64,000 nucleotides of DNA. Origin: Batrachochytrium dendrobatidis JAM81 (Eukaryota > Chytridiomycota > Chytridiomycetes > Rhizophydiales). A program made the position numbers and the translations under genes. Each line of letters opens with the position of its first letter. The first letter of the stretch is position 1. This document shows positions 34,645 through 46,500 of this stretch, one piece after another. Where the stretch lies: NCBI RefSeq assembly GCF_000203795.2, contig NW_006281101.1:831279-895278 (forward strand), in the 5' to 3' direction. The notes below the pieces were generated by a model. That model did no database searches. It was given only the letters and a program-made list of their open reading frames with translations, and was not told the origin of the DNA.

Positions 34645-37600
34645 TTATTTCCCGCCTTTTTTGCCTTTTCCTTTTCCTTTGCCTTTTTTGCCAGCTGTAG
34701 TCGAGCTAGGAGGTGTAGCAGGAGATTCTGGCAAAGCAGGAGCAATGCTTGATGGTTGGGGCACAGTTGTGTCAACGGGTTCAGATTCAGGCAAGACAGG
34801 AGCAATGTCGGATGGTTGGGACACAGTTGTGTCAACAAGCTCAGATTCATTAGAGATAAATGTTCCCTTGCTCATAGCTTCTGAAACTTCCTTTTCAAGT
34901 CGAGCAATACTAACAGCACGAGTCATGAGTAAATTCAAAAATTTACTGGCTTCAATAGTACGTTCATCTTCTTTGCCCAGTTTGGATTCGAAAAACTCCA
35001 ATGCAATTCGTTCAGATTGAATAGCCTTGCGGTACTCATCAATCATGCATTGACCCTTGGCAAGCGCTTCGTATGTAAGCGCAGTGTTCAGATGCTGAGC
35101 GCCGTGCGTCTCAACACAAGACATGGCTGCAAGTTCAAAATAAGTCACAGCAAGCTCACGATGATCGAGTCTCTGCAACATAGATCCAAGATTGGACTGT
35201 TGATGTTGAGTAAAACAAAGCAAAAGAATAAAATAATCAATTATTAGTAGCTATTCAATATTCGTTCTTTTCAATGCCATCCAACTTATTTGAAATACTA
35301 CTTACATAGATAGATGTCGTGTCAGGATGCTTGCTTCCATCACACAGGATTGACCAGTATCTAGCAGCATGCTTCATGTACTCAAGTCCAAGTTTTGAAT
35401 GACCAGCAACAAACTCAAAGTAAGCCAAGTTCATGTATTGTTGAATAGTCTCGGCACTATCTATACCATTGATACGTTCAGAGACAACAATGGCACGCTG
35501 CTGGAAATAAAGTGCACGCTCCAGATCATCGTCATTAAAGTGGATCATGGCAAGAGATCCAAAAATACGGCATACGTTGGGATGAATAGGACCATAGATT
35601 TGCTCAGACATGGAAAGTGATTCTCGTAAAAGCTCAATGCCAAGCTCTTTGCGATTTTGCAGCAACATGTAGCGACCATGCTCAAACGCATCTTCGGCAT
35701 AGGATGATCGGGGTTGTGCGTGCTTGACAAGTGGATAGACATTGGCAATATCAGATGGTTTATAGAGAGCCGCTGTGGTAGTGCTAAATGGAGCAGATGT
35801 AGATTGAAGTTGGAAACCGACTACAAGAGCAAGTGCGCGCACAAAGGCAGTGGGTCGAGTTTTCCAGAAAGTATCATTGGCAGACAGCTGGTGGCGGAAT
35901 CGCTGGCTAACCTGCTTGCGAATTTCAGCATGCAGACCGGCTGGTGTCAAGTTCATGAACGCTAATTCTTCTGTAGTATGGTGCAATGCCAACTTTTCGG
36001 GAACAACAGTTGCATCATCATCGGCATAATAACAGTTTAGGAAATGGGAAATGCACGAGCCTGCAAGAAATTGAGGTAAATCCTTGAGGTAGTTACGCAA
36101 AATACGCTTGGAAGCACGGAGAATAGTCTCTTGAGTGGACAGATCAAGAATAAACTTGATGGACGGTTCGGTAACTTGCAACAACGAATCAATCAATTTA
36201 CCAAGGTATCTCATGTTGATACCTCGACGATGAAGCATTTTGGTGAGACCATCGCTGTCGGCAGGAATGGAGCTAGGATGGTTGACGACATCAAGAACAA
36301 GTTGAGAGATTTGGCGAGTCACATACAGAGATACCTCGCGCACGGACATTTCGCTCGAGTCCGTTACATCGTTGGCATCACCAGTTTTGACACAGGTAAA
36401 TGCATCCATGTTGAAAGAAAGATCAAACTCGAAAGGAATCTGGGGATCTTCCTTTGGGCTTTCCTTTGAAGTCTTGGTCTTTTTGCCATGCGCAGCCTTT
36501 TTTGTAGAAGTGGTGGATTTTTTAGCTTCTTCTACTGCTTGTTGATGCTCTTGGATGGCAAAGCGAACCTTGTGCTCATAGAAACTTTCAATCAATTCAG
36601 GTCGAAGTAGTGTCATGCGATGTGGATATGGGTTGGTTTCACTTTCCGCATCTACAGTTTCCAAAAATTGAATATCGACAGGTGTCAAACGGAACAGATC
36701 TAGCATATAGCTACGAGAATCTGTGCCAAAAACACCCTTGGTCTCCACAGAAGTGTACAAATCATGCGATGTTTTCTTTTCGTCAAGCACCTTGTGCTTC
36801 TTAAGATGAAGACTCTTGGCAAGTTTAGTGGCAATGAGCTCGTCAAATTTGGAATTGCTTGCTATTTCCTTGCCACTATCAATAGATCCATACTGTACTG
36901 TGGGTTCCTGATTGGCAGCACGATGAAGAAGTCCGGGAACAATCGACTGGCAAACAATACGGCGACCCATATAGTCCACGACAGCTGTGCCGATTGTGTA
37001 CACACCCTCAGCATCTATATTTGAGATCAAACGAATACCATCAATGTCTTTGCTGGCAGCAACGTGAGCAGCTTCTTCGCCACCATAGGGATCAAACTGG
37101 TCACGGTTGTCGTATCCCTCGGAAAAAAAGATATTGTTATGAATATACATCTGCGATGCATCTGCCTCAAGAGGATTAATTGATGAAAGAGTCTTGTTGA
37201 CAATGCTCACAGCACCTCGCACAGCTGCATCGACAAAGTCGGAATGAGCTTTGAATACAGCCTGATCGCGAGTAATTCGCTCTTGTGGAGTTTCCTTGCT
37301 CAAATCGCGAGCAGACTGAAGCTCTTCATTCCAGTCATGGGTAGAAATAGCATCAATCACATCAGATGCAACAAACGCCATATCCATGGATCTACCAGGA
37401 TCATTTTTGTGGACTCGAGGCTGAACAATCCAAGGATAAGAGGGAAGCGAGGTGAGGACGTATTCAAATGGATGATGTCCAGTAATTTGCTCTTGAAGTT
37501 TACCAAACTGCTGTTCAAATTGAGCACTAGCTTTTGACAATAGGTCGGGAAGCATGTGCATCACTTTGGTCGATTTTTTGTTGAGTGTAGGATCAAATGT

Positions 37601-39180
37601 GGTATCGGTGCACCCGTTGATGTAAAAGCCGGACACAGACGATGTGATTTCAAGAACAGTACCCTCAAGAGTGACAATGGACAGGTAAAGCAGATCACCA
37701 GCCATGCGACGGTATAGAGGAGGTGGATTCCAGCATGAAAGATTAATGCTTTTCAAACAGGGTTCTGGACTACTATGGAATCGGGGTGGTACAAATTCTG
37801 AAATGTTGGTGATCAAGGATTCTGATGAAAGGATACCATCAAGAATAGCAGTAACATCTTTCAGTTCCATGGGATCTTGAGTACGTGTGCGTTGGGTAGA
37901 TTCAGTAGCTGCTTCACCTTCAGGTTCAACAGGTTCTGCCATTTCACCTGAAGCAGCAATCTTGTTTTCACCATCAGTGATGGTTTTTTCTTCATTGTCA
38001 GTAGTAGCCTCATTTTCTTTTTTTGCCTTGCCAATGGGTGCGAACGTTTCACGCGCAATAATCGAGTCGCGATCAATGCTTGATAGGAACGATGCAGATT
38101 GGTCAATGCCATACAAGTTCAGAGAGGGTTGATAAGCAGTCAGTATTTCACGAAGTCGATTGATATGAACACGCACTTCACTTTCATTGTACACATCTGA
38201 TTCAGTGTTTGAAGTTGTTTCAAAGGTAAAGCGTAAGTACATGGTTCACACTCGAGCAGAGTAGTTATGAGAATCAAACCTACCTTGAACAACAAAAAAC
38301 TGATTTTTCTCAGGAAAGCCTTCAATGGATTGGAGCTGAGAAAGTTCGTTTTGGCGATTTCCTTCATGAGCAATATAGAAGCAGGTATAGAATTGTGATT
38401 TTGGCGATTCATACACTACTTGACGAATGTCTTGAATGGTACTAGTTGGAAGTGCCTATGCCAAACCATACATATATGTTGAGTTGGAATTGCATCGAGT
38501 ACAGTTGTTTTGTAACATTACAATACACGATCAACATCATTGCGTGCATGGTGTCCAAGTGCTGATTCAAGTATATAATGCAAGACCACTGCCTTTCAAA
38601 CAATAAAAGCCACTTACCATGATCTGAATGCTACCAAGATCATTAGGGAAAACAAGCTCAATGGTAGTGGCTTCGAGATTTAATGCCATCAAATTTTTCA
38701 ACACATCAAAGATTCCATTGCAAAAATGATACAAAGGTACAAGAATAGCAAGCAGTTAATAATTTAATCCAATAAAGTGGCAGGTTTTATCATTGCAGAA
38801 ACACTGAATAGTGGATAGCTTGTTGCTTTGAGCTAGCACCCATCCAAACCAGAATTCAAAACAAAAAGAAAGTGCAAGTTGTAATAAAATACAATCTGAG
38901 CAGCTTCATGGATTGGCAATATCATAGACAAACCTTGCTGAGCTTCGGTTGATTCAACATCATCGGCAGTAAGAACAGTAGCATCTTCAGCAGTAGAATT
39001 GGAGTCAGGATTCAAAGAAGTCGCCTCGGAAGAACGATCGACAGCAGATGAAGCAGCAACACTGGGCTCGCAGATGTCCTTTGAATGATTTTTTTTTGTA
39101 GTGGAAACATTCTTTGACTTGGTAGGGCATATTGGAGTAGCCGGCTTCCCCTCAACAGTCGAGGTTGATGCAGGAGTCAT
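34645..39180 (-). CDS. CLU1: Clustered mitochondria protein (Clu1/CLUH)
   Basis: Cytosolic RNA-binding/TPR protein needed for normal mitochondrial distribution. Exons run from 39180 (Thr/Ser-rich leader MTPASTSTVEGKPATPICPT) through ATTIELVFPNDLGSIQIM, ALPTSTIQDIRQVVYESPKS, and a 3-kb exon (38242-~35310) to a C-terminal exon ending at 34645. Blocks seen: CWNPPPLYRRMAGDLLYLSI; SGFYINGCTDTTFDP; the CLU domain (DWNEELQSARDLSKETPQER, then YNRDQFDPYGG-like NRDQFDPYGGEEAAHVAA); CLU-central LDLFRLTPVDIQFLE; and TPRs (NRKELGIELLRESLSMSEQI, GPIHPNVCRIFGSLAMIHFN). The C-terminus has a 60-bp exact-period duplication and a Gly/Lys tail (GKKGKGKGKGKKGGK). Length is about 1,280 aa, usual for the family. 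Confidence 0.95.
34724..34843. repeat. 60-bp tandem duplication inside CLU1
   Basis: Two 60-bp units (34724-34783 and 34784-34843), about 80-85% identical by eye. They encode two copies of a 20-residue Ser/Pro/Val-rich unit near the CLU1 C-terminus. Confidence 0.85.
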
Positions 39181-39563
39181 GCTGATGGATTTGTTATAGA
39201 AATAAAAAAGAAAAAAGTTTGAATACGATCGGTCTGAATGGGGTCTATCAGCAGGTGAGGACTTGCAGAGGGTTGACTAATGGGAAACTTTTTTACTCTG
39301 TAATTTTACTACAAACTGAAATCATTTCTTATAAGTTTATTTGGCAAAATGTTGACATTATCCATCTAAGAAACCAAAGAACAATAAAATAGATTAAAAA
39401 TAGAATATTAAATACGCAAATATGTGCTGGCTTGGTTGAGCTAGCGAGTATGTCTATTCCATACACCACCAGAGTGACGATCGGAATAGAACAAGTAGAT
39501 GAGCATTGAGACTAGCATGCTGGTTGAATAAAACTACGTGCATATGAACCCAATCCAATATCG
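39181..39563. other. Intergenic, no gene seen
   Basis: AT-rich upstream region of CLU1 and downstream region of the next minus-strand gene. No recognised element. Confidence 0.5.
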
Positions 39564-40157
39564 TCAGTCCATCGCATTAAACAGTCCTTGAGGAGTCTGG
39601 TACGTAAATGCCATCACTTTAAGCGTATTCGCAGATACAGTGGGATCTACACGAGAACAACCAATGCGATGAGACATGATACGTTGCCTTCGACTGACAG
39701 CCTGTATTTTGATTTCTTGAGGAACTGAAGGTGCATTAGGGTCTAGATGCGGGATCTGAAGTAATGAACCAAAGTCATCTTTACTGCCGTTTATTTTTAA
39801 AGATGTATTGTGAGCATTAAAGCTAAAATTTCGCAACAGTACTTTAGTCAGCAGTGTAGGTGATGCTCTTTTGGACGCAACACGCCGTTGATCAGCCTGC
39901 TCTGATCGGAGATGTCGACTAGCAAGTTCTGCAGCAATACAATCTAATTGATGATTGAATGAGCACGAGACTGCCTGGACCGAGTTTTCTGTCAAGAACG
40001 ATCGAGGCTGGCCAAGACCTACTTTTAAAGGCATTATCTCTGAATACCCGCTATCAGTTGCAGCAAAAGATTCTTTTTGTAAATTAAATGAGACTGGGAC
40101 AGATGGGTATCGATTGCCAAGCTTCTTTACTTGCAAATCTGGTTGGTATAGCAGCAT
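39564..40157 (-). CDS. Uncharacterised 197-aa protein
   Basis: Single minus-strand frame starting MLLYQPDLQVKKLGNRYPSV. It is rich in Ser, Gln and Arg. A basic stretch RRVASKRASPTLLTKVLLRN occurs mid-protein, and the C-terminal segment (RRQRIMSHRIGCSRVDPT, then KVMAFTYQTPQGLFN) looks conserved in style. No family was recognised and no signal or membrane segment is seen. A MITE lies 170 bp upstream of its ATG. It may be a genuine short gene; additional exons cannot be excluded. Confidence 0.5.
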   Translation of the reverse strand: MLLYQPDLQVKKLGNRYPSVPVSFNLQKESFAATDSGYSEIMPLKVGLGQPRSFLTENSVQAVSCSFNHQLDCIAAELASRHLRSEQADQRRVASKRASPTLLTKVLLRNFSFNAHNTSLKINGSKDDFGSLLQIPHLDPNAPSVPQEIKIQAVSRRQRIMSHRIGCSRVDPTVSANTLKVMAFTYQTPQGLFNAMD

Positions 40158-40326
40158 TATGCGAGTAGGACTTGAATGGAATGTTAATAAATATTGACGT
40201 AGGTCCGCAATGGCCCAGTTATATCCAATCGATGGATAAAATGTTCAAGATAGACAAGTGTGAGGATAAAAAGAATCAAGCAGAACAAAATATTTATTCC
40301 GCCCTGATAACAAGAGCCAGTTTTTA

Positions 40327-40799
40327 CAGCCATATTCACCAATACAGAGCCTAAATAAGGGTGTCGATATACAAGACAGCCAGTCTCATGACATGATTGG
40401 CCCAATTCACGCCAAATATACCGGATAACGTCGTACCATATGAACTCTTTCAATTTCACTGGCTCTTCTCATGGTGATCAACATGAAAACAACCGTTTTA
40501 GAGGTGATCTTTGGTTTGAATTAGAACGCGAATGTATTCGAGATTTAAGATACAGTAAAGTGGGCTGGGTTGACAGCATCAAGCCCAATATCTGAACTGT
40601 AATGTATGAGTTTGGCTATGCAAAAGAGGAAAGAGACAGCCAGTTCAAAACTAGTCTGATTGTGCGAGCATCATATAGCGGATGGTGTTAATTGAGAGGC
40701 AGTGCGGTCAAGTTGTAGTAGAAAAGCGCAGCGAGAGTTTATCATCATTTATTTCAAAGCAGTTGCTGAAAATAAATTCCATTTACATGAATACGGCTC
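40327..40799. mobile_element. MITE copy 'E4'
   Basis: The left end, after a TA, reads CAGCCATATTCACCAATAC. The right end reads CCATTTACATGAATACGGCT. The interior aligns with copies at 31785 and 32240 (AGTCTCATGACATGATT; GAATTAGAACGCGAATGTAT; GTAGAAAAGCGCAGCGAGAG). The length, about 470 bp, makes this the longest member of that internal type. Confidence 0.65.
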
Positions 40800-41736
40800 G
40801 AGTACAGCTAATGTTACTGCGCCAATGCTTGTAATACTAATTCAATACTTTGCTGTGCACTCGATTTTAAGAAACTCCAGCCATATTGTAATGGCAATTA
40901 CATTGGAAAGCGGATTTTTGACTAGTTGGAGATCATCAGCATGGAAAATGGGTGCAATAAGGACTTGCATGGGTTTAAAGTCACGATTAATATTTTTATA
41001 ATTTCCCAAAATCACTAGTGAATTGCTGTTCCATTCCAAGTCCATCTGTTTAGTTGATGTGGTTTCTATATACAACGACTTGCCAATCTCAAATTGCCAT
41101 ATTGATCAGCCGCACATTTGCAAAATCCTTGCTCAATATACCATTAGGCTTGTGATTTTTATCGACCGCATTGTCAGTAAGCTTGTTTGACATTTCTTTA
41201 ATAGTTTTTTCATTTGCCGCACTTTACAACCATCGACAATGAGAGTGAGGGAAATATTTATTTTGGATACATTGAAAACTCGACATTCATCATATTTCAA
41301 AGTCATTCAGATAGCATCAAGTAGGCAGCAACAGTATTCAACAACGCGAGTCCTGTTTGTAAAACTACATGATTGTTTGACTAGTGCAGACTAGAATGGA
41401 AAGCTAAAGCTCGTGTCAAAACAAGATCAGTACCAAGCTTGGCGAACTTGGCAAGCAGTTGCCGCTAAACCAAATGAGGAGATGCAACTCCATATTGAAT
41501 CAAAAGGGTAAGCAGATCATCACCAAACAGACCGTATCAACAGTTTGTTGTACGGTACAGGAAGCACGATCGATGTTCCAGCCGTTCAAATCAACAGTCT
41601 ACCAACACTTGCACAAGAACATCAAAGGCCCAAAAGTTTGGCTGAATGGATTTGTAATACTCAAACACATGATGCTGATGGTTGCTGAAACTTGTTTTAC
41701 TTTTTTATTTCCATTGTCGCTAACCGCAAACTCGGT
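40800..41736. other. Unresolved intergenic stretch with fragmentary open frames
   Basis: No gene can be assigned with confidence. On the plus strand a fragment at about 41394-41508 (KLVSKQDQYQAWRTWQAVAA) vaguely resembles the end of acyl-CoA-binding proteins, but flanking in-frame stops demand 36-nt introns. On the minus strand 40842-41098 is open (EIGKSLYIETTSTKQMDLEW). Either could be real exons or decayed sequence. Confidence 0.3.
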
Positions 41737-43339
41737 ATGTCTGTTACAGCAATGGAGTCAATTGCATTTCCAGCTGTACAAAAGCTGTCAGAAAGAGTGA
41801 TAGGTATACGGCCAACTTGGTCATTGGAACCTGTCAGGATTGTGAGCTTATACTTGTGTTTTTTTGTAGCTGTGTTGGGTCAGAATCCGGGACAGTTTAC
41901 ACTGCAAGGGCAAGTACTACATACAGTGCCTATTCGAAAGGCTTTATGTAACTGATTTTTACTATTATCATAGAACCAATACATATATCATTGGAACTGG
42001 CTCACGACGGATCTTGCTAGGTGAGATAAGCTACAATCTGCATTACAAATAGATTCAATGAGTTGGTCGTATTCATGTAAATGAAACACTATCTTGCAGT
42101 GATTGTTTTGGAATATGCAATGGTTAAATATTCGCTGGCTTTCATACTACAAATTGATTGCCATGCTTGCTCAATTGATATTCTTTGGCATAACCATACA
42201 TTGTACGATCGACATGTTTGAAACTAGATCCATCCATTGCAATCCAGATGTTGAATTTATGTTGCCAATACAACTCCTGTATCCTAATATCGGATACGTT
42301 CTAGTTCAAGAGAACAAGATTGCAACTATGTATGCCAATCACCTAGTGTTTGGTTTGGATGACAGGAGAATTGGAGACTGAACAAGTGTCAATGATGTAC
42401 TGCAACTGAAGTGATTAAGCATGTGTCCAGTTCTTATTTAGTGTTTCATTTTACGTGAATACGGTTGTAATATGCATCAACTTTATTAACTCTGTATAAT
42501 ACAACAGATACTGGAGAAGGAGTAAGCGGATATCAGCAGCTGTTACTGAATACTCTACAGGCAGCAGGAGTGACCAGCATATCTCATATTCTCTGTACAC
42601 ATCGCCACCATGGTAATGACTACTACCAATAATCGCCAATCCAAACGTTTCTATAATAAATCCAACTAATAGGCGTGCTGGTTTAGATCATATAGGAGGC
42701 ATTTCACAGGTTCAAACGGTGGTATCCGCGCTAAAACAAAATCCGTCCACGCTCGAGATATCAAAACGACTTACCAATCGTGATACCTCGAATACCTCCA
42801 GCTTTCAACATATTCAAAACGGGCAGATTTACAAAACCGAAGGAGCAACACTGGAGGCAATCTACACACCAGGCCATACCGACGACCATGTTTCTTTTTT
42901 GATTGTAGAAGATGCCGCTCTATTTACTGGTGATTGTGTTTTAGGTCAAGGATCGGCCGTTTTTGAAAACCTGTCCCAGCTGATTGCATCACTGAAATCC
43001 CTGCAGCAGTTTTCTCCACAGCGTATATATCCTGGACATGGTCCTTGCATTATGAATAATGGGGTGGATAAAATCGTTGAATACATCAACCATAGATTGG
43101 AGCGTGAGAAGCAAATCTTGGCTTTGATGCAATCAGATCGAGATACAGTCTCATCTTGGACACTGGATAGTCTTGCTACGAAAATATATGCAGGATATCC
43201 GGACACAATCATTCCTGCTGCAAAAGCGACTATTCGGCATCATTTGGAAAAGTTGCAAGATGATGGGATTGTTAGTATGGCTGTGAATACCAGCAACAAA
43301 GCTGCTGATTCCGAGTCGTGGAGATTATCACAAGGATAA
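41737..43339 (+). CDS. LACTB2: LACTB2-like metallo-beta-lactamase-fold hydrolase/endoribonuclease
   Basis: Metallo-beta-lactamase-fold protein; human LACTB2 is a mitochondrial single-strand RNA endonuclease. Exons 41737-41803, 41870-41909, 41974-42020, 42508-42612, 42687-43339. Joined motifs: VLGQNPGQFTLQGTNTYIIG, DTGEGVSGYQQ, metal site HRHHDHIGG (HxHxDH), KTEGATLEAIYTPGHTDDH, ALFTGDCVLGQGSAVFENL and IYPGHGP. The winged C-terminal helices of the family are also present (PDTIIPAAKATIRHHLEKLQ). The Asp of HxHxDH is split by intron 4 (G|AT). Intron 2 (41910-41973) needs a GC donor (GG|GCAAGT). Intron 3 (42021-42507) carries an almost complete MITE; without it the intron would be ~82 nt. An in-frame ATG at 41752 is an alternative start. 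Confidence 0.93.
42063..42467. mobile_element. MITE copy 'E5' inside LACTB2 intron 3
   Basis: The left end TCGTATTCATGTAAATGAAA and the right end TTTTACGTGAATACGGTTG, followed by TA, are inverted repeats of the family. The interior aligns with the copies at 62998 and 22867 (for example TATGCCAATCACC against TATGCCGATCACC). It lies wholly between donor 42021 and acceptor 42507. Confidence 0.75.
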
Positions 43340-43527
43340 ACTAAATAAAGCTTTCTGGTATTCCTATTTGTATTATAGCAGATATTTAGTAGTATATACG
43401 CCGTATACTTTAGAAATAGATTAAAATCAATTTCTTCAATGAGAGCGTTAACTGGACTATTATTCAAATAACGGAAACTTTTTTTGGGTTTGACATAAAC
43501 TATTCGACAATACATAAAATCTAATCC

Positions 43528-46500
43528 ATGATGCAGTCTGATACTGGATCTGAACTCAGTGATTCGTCCGTTTATGAAGCCTTGAGTCGCTCTGAGCGTA
43601 TTGTCAATGTGGGTATATAGATTCGTCCTTGCAGTTGTATCTTCTAGCCATCCAGACTTTAATGACTTTATACTTGCTTCATTGATATATGCCTATTTCT
43701 TTTGATAGGGCTCAGTGGTACTGGACTGGAGGAAGCTACCGGCTGAGCTTTTATCTGCGCTGCCAGACCTTCCTCAATCTGCTCGCAAACTACACAAAAA
43801 CACTCATCGTGACAGCACTCGGCAGAAGCATAATGTTTCTGTGAATCATACTCATCATCTCTGTGAAAAGCATCAGCTAGACCATATCAAACAGTGCCAG
43901 GAAGAGCAGATTCCAACAAAAGGATGTGATTCCAGTACACAACCAAAATTAAATGAATCTGGTCATCAATCGACAAATCATGCAAATGATGAGCATAAGA
44001 TGAGCAATGGCAAAAGCCATGGTAGTCGGTCGCCTATTCGAGGAAGAAATAGAACTCGTATATCTAGCAAGAGTCCACAACATCTACATCACAAACAGCA
44101 TAGTGATGATTTACTTTGGGAAGATATCGATGCAAGCCCAAGTCCTATCGAATCAAAACCATGTGATGCATCAGCATATCTTGATCATGTTCATCCACAA
44201 GGTATTTGTCTGTCGGGACCAATGCTAGATTTATTACTCGATATACTTTATTTAAACTGAGTCGAAATATTTTATAGCTGCTATTGATTCCCTTACACGG
44301 ACTAATGATTTGCAATCTCAACCACAGCCACTTACTTTCAATAACTGCCGGTTTACTTACCTTCGGCCAGATCAAGTGTTTGAAAATGAAGCCAAGGAAC
44401 ATATTATGCCAAAATCAGACTCGCAGTTTAAAGATACTAAGCCACAGTTAGAACTACCTATACTCTCAACTGTAGCCCATTCATCCATTCCTATAGAGAT
44501 AAAAGCAACATCTATACAGCCAGCGTATGATTCTGGATCTGCACCAGAACTAGCACAGCTATTTCGTACGCTTGAACTTTTAAATCAGCAACACTTGCCA
44601 CAACATCAAGAAGCTAGTGCATTGCCGGATTTATTTCCATCCAGGTCTATGGCACAATCACCACTTAAATCAAGCATTAGGGTAATATATCACTGATTGA
44701 TTTTATGGTTTGCTGTGTAACTTTAATAGACTAGCTTAACTCTATTGTTTTGGGCTGACTCGTTATTAGAAAGAAACGCGATTTGGATTGGATCAGACCT
44801 CGATAATGTCACTTGCAGAACTCTCGCAAGACATGCCGGATTCACCAGCTGGTATATCCACATATTGTAATACAGAGCTACAAGGAACTGCAAGCAAACC
44901 ATTTTGTCACGATAATTTGGGTGAACAACCAAGTGTGAGTATGTTTTCAAGCAGCTTGTCAGATTCAACATATAAATAGAATTGAAAATGATGCTTATCG
45001 TGCATATTATCTGTACATGTTCAACTTATTTGATACTGTTGATACCATATATGTAGAAATTCATGGGATCAGCAACAAGGTAGGCGTCATTTTTTGTAAA
45101 GAATCTATACTAGAGACTGTTAATTTTACATTCAAAAAATCCAACTTTGATTTTGTATGACATGTTTGTGATTATTTAGTAACGAGTCCGCTGCTATTTG
45201 TACTCAAAAACAAGTATTAACAAAAGTACATGCCGAGTTGTCCAGTCTCACCAAAGAGTTGCATGTAAGTCGATTGTAAATCGATTGTGTAGTAGTCAAT
45301 GAACTCACCAGCAAAATGTTTATTACAATTTTCAGAAGAGAATTGCAAAGGTCACTGAGCGTGAATTATATATAAAATCGCAAGAACTAAACTGGAAGTC
45401 TAAAGAGCTTGATTTGACAAATCGCGAATTGGCCTTTGTAGCCAGAGACAAGCAAATGCGTATTCAAGAAAACCGTATTGAGAAAGAAGTACAGACGTTG
45501 GTAGAGCAGCGCATTGCGTCTCAAAATGATGCTATTCAGCAGGTATGTGTACTTTTAATATTTTTATACCGCAGCGTTGCTTTTGAATTTTGTAGATAAA
45601 CGATAATGCTTGGAAATCATTTTTTAGAATGCAAAAAGTATTGTTAAGCAGTATGGCGATATGCTTGAACAATCCAACAAAGAAAACAAACGTCTCCAGA
45701 CATCATTGCGCGACATGGTGACTGCAAACCGATTGTTGCGTGATCAGGTACTTGCCAAATATGCAATAGTTGTTTAAAACATTGGAACACACTGGGTACT
45801 TGCAATCCATGAGTACCAAGACTAAACTCTCTTTTTTAGAACAAGCAGCTTTTGTTGGAAAAGAACGATGCTGAACAACGTTTAGAGCACCAAACAGTGA
45901 TTTTAAAACAAGTAATTGTATTTTCAGGCTTGGCTTTGAAATTCTACTGCTTTATAGTTTATTGGCATGGATTTACCCATGCATGTGTAATTATTTAGTC
46001 CAAAGATCGTGTTGAGCGTCTGAAAAAAACACTGGCTTGTGCTCAAAGTAACATGTCGATGTCATCTAAAACGACAAAAAACAAAAACGTTAAAGATGGC
46101 TTACTACTTGAAACAGATATGTTGCAGCAAATGCAAAAAATAATCATGCGCCAGCCTATAAAAGTATCTGTGGAAAGTATGTGGCTTGCGTTTTGTAATA
46201 CATGCATGGGCTGTTAATAGTTTGTCGAGTTTTTGTTGATGCATCTGGTATTTTTCAGCACAAACAGGATCTTTTGAACAAACACAATCTATTCAAGGGA
46301 GTACACCATCGAGTCTTTCTCAAACGCAGATGAATGGACCGAGACACGCGGTGCTGAATGAAGAGCTGCCTCTTGGAGGGATAGCTTTATTGGTACAAGT
46401 TCTGCTCAAACTGGTTTCGTTACATGACATTCGTTCAGTAGATGCTTTGACAGATGCGGATATTCCCGACGCTATGTATTTTGAAGCAATCACGTCTTCA

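Noticed and set aside
40842..41075. Minus-strand 77-codon frame as a gene
   Set aside because: It opens without a convincing ATG and could not be joined in phase to the upstream ATG fragment (MSNKLTDNAVDKNHKPNG).
41459..41800. Plus-strand 113-codon open frame overlapping the LACTB2 start
   Set aside because: It is in a different frame from the verified LACTB2 exon 1 and has no family resemblance; likely a shadow.
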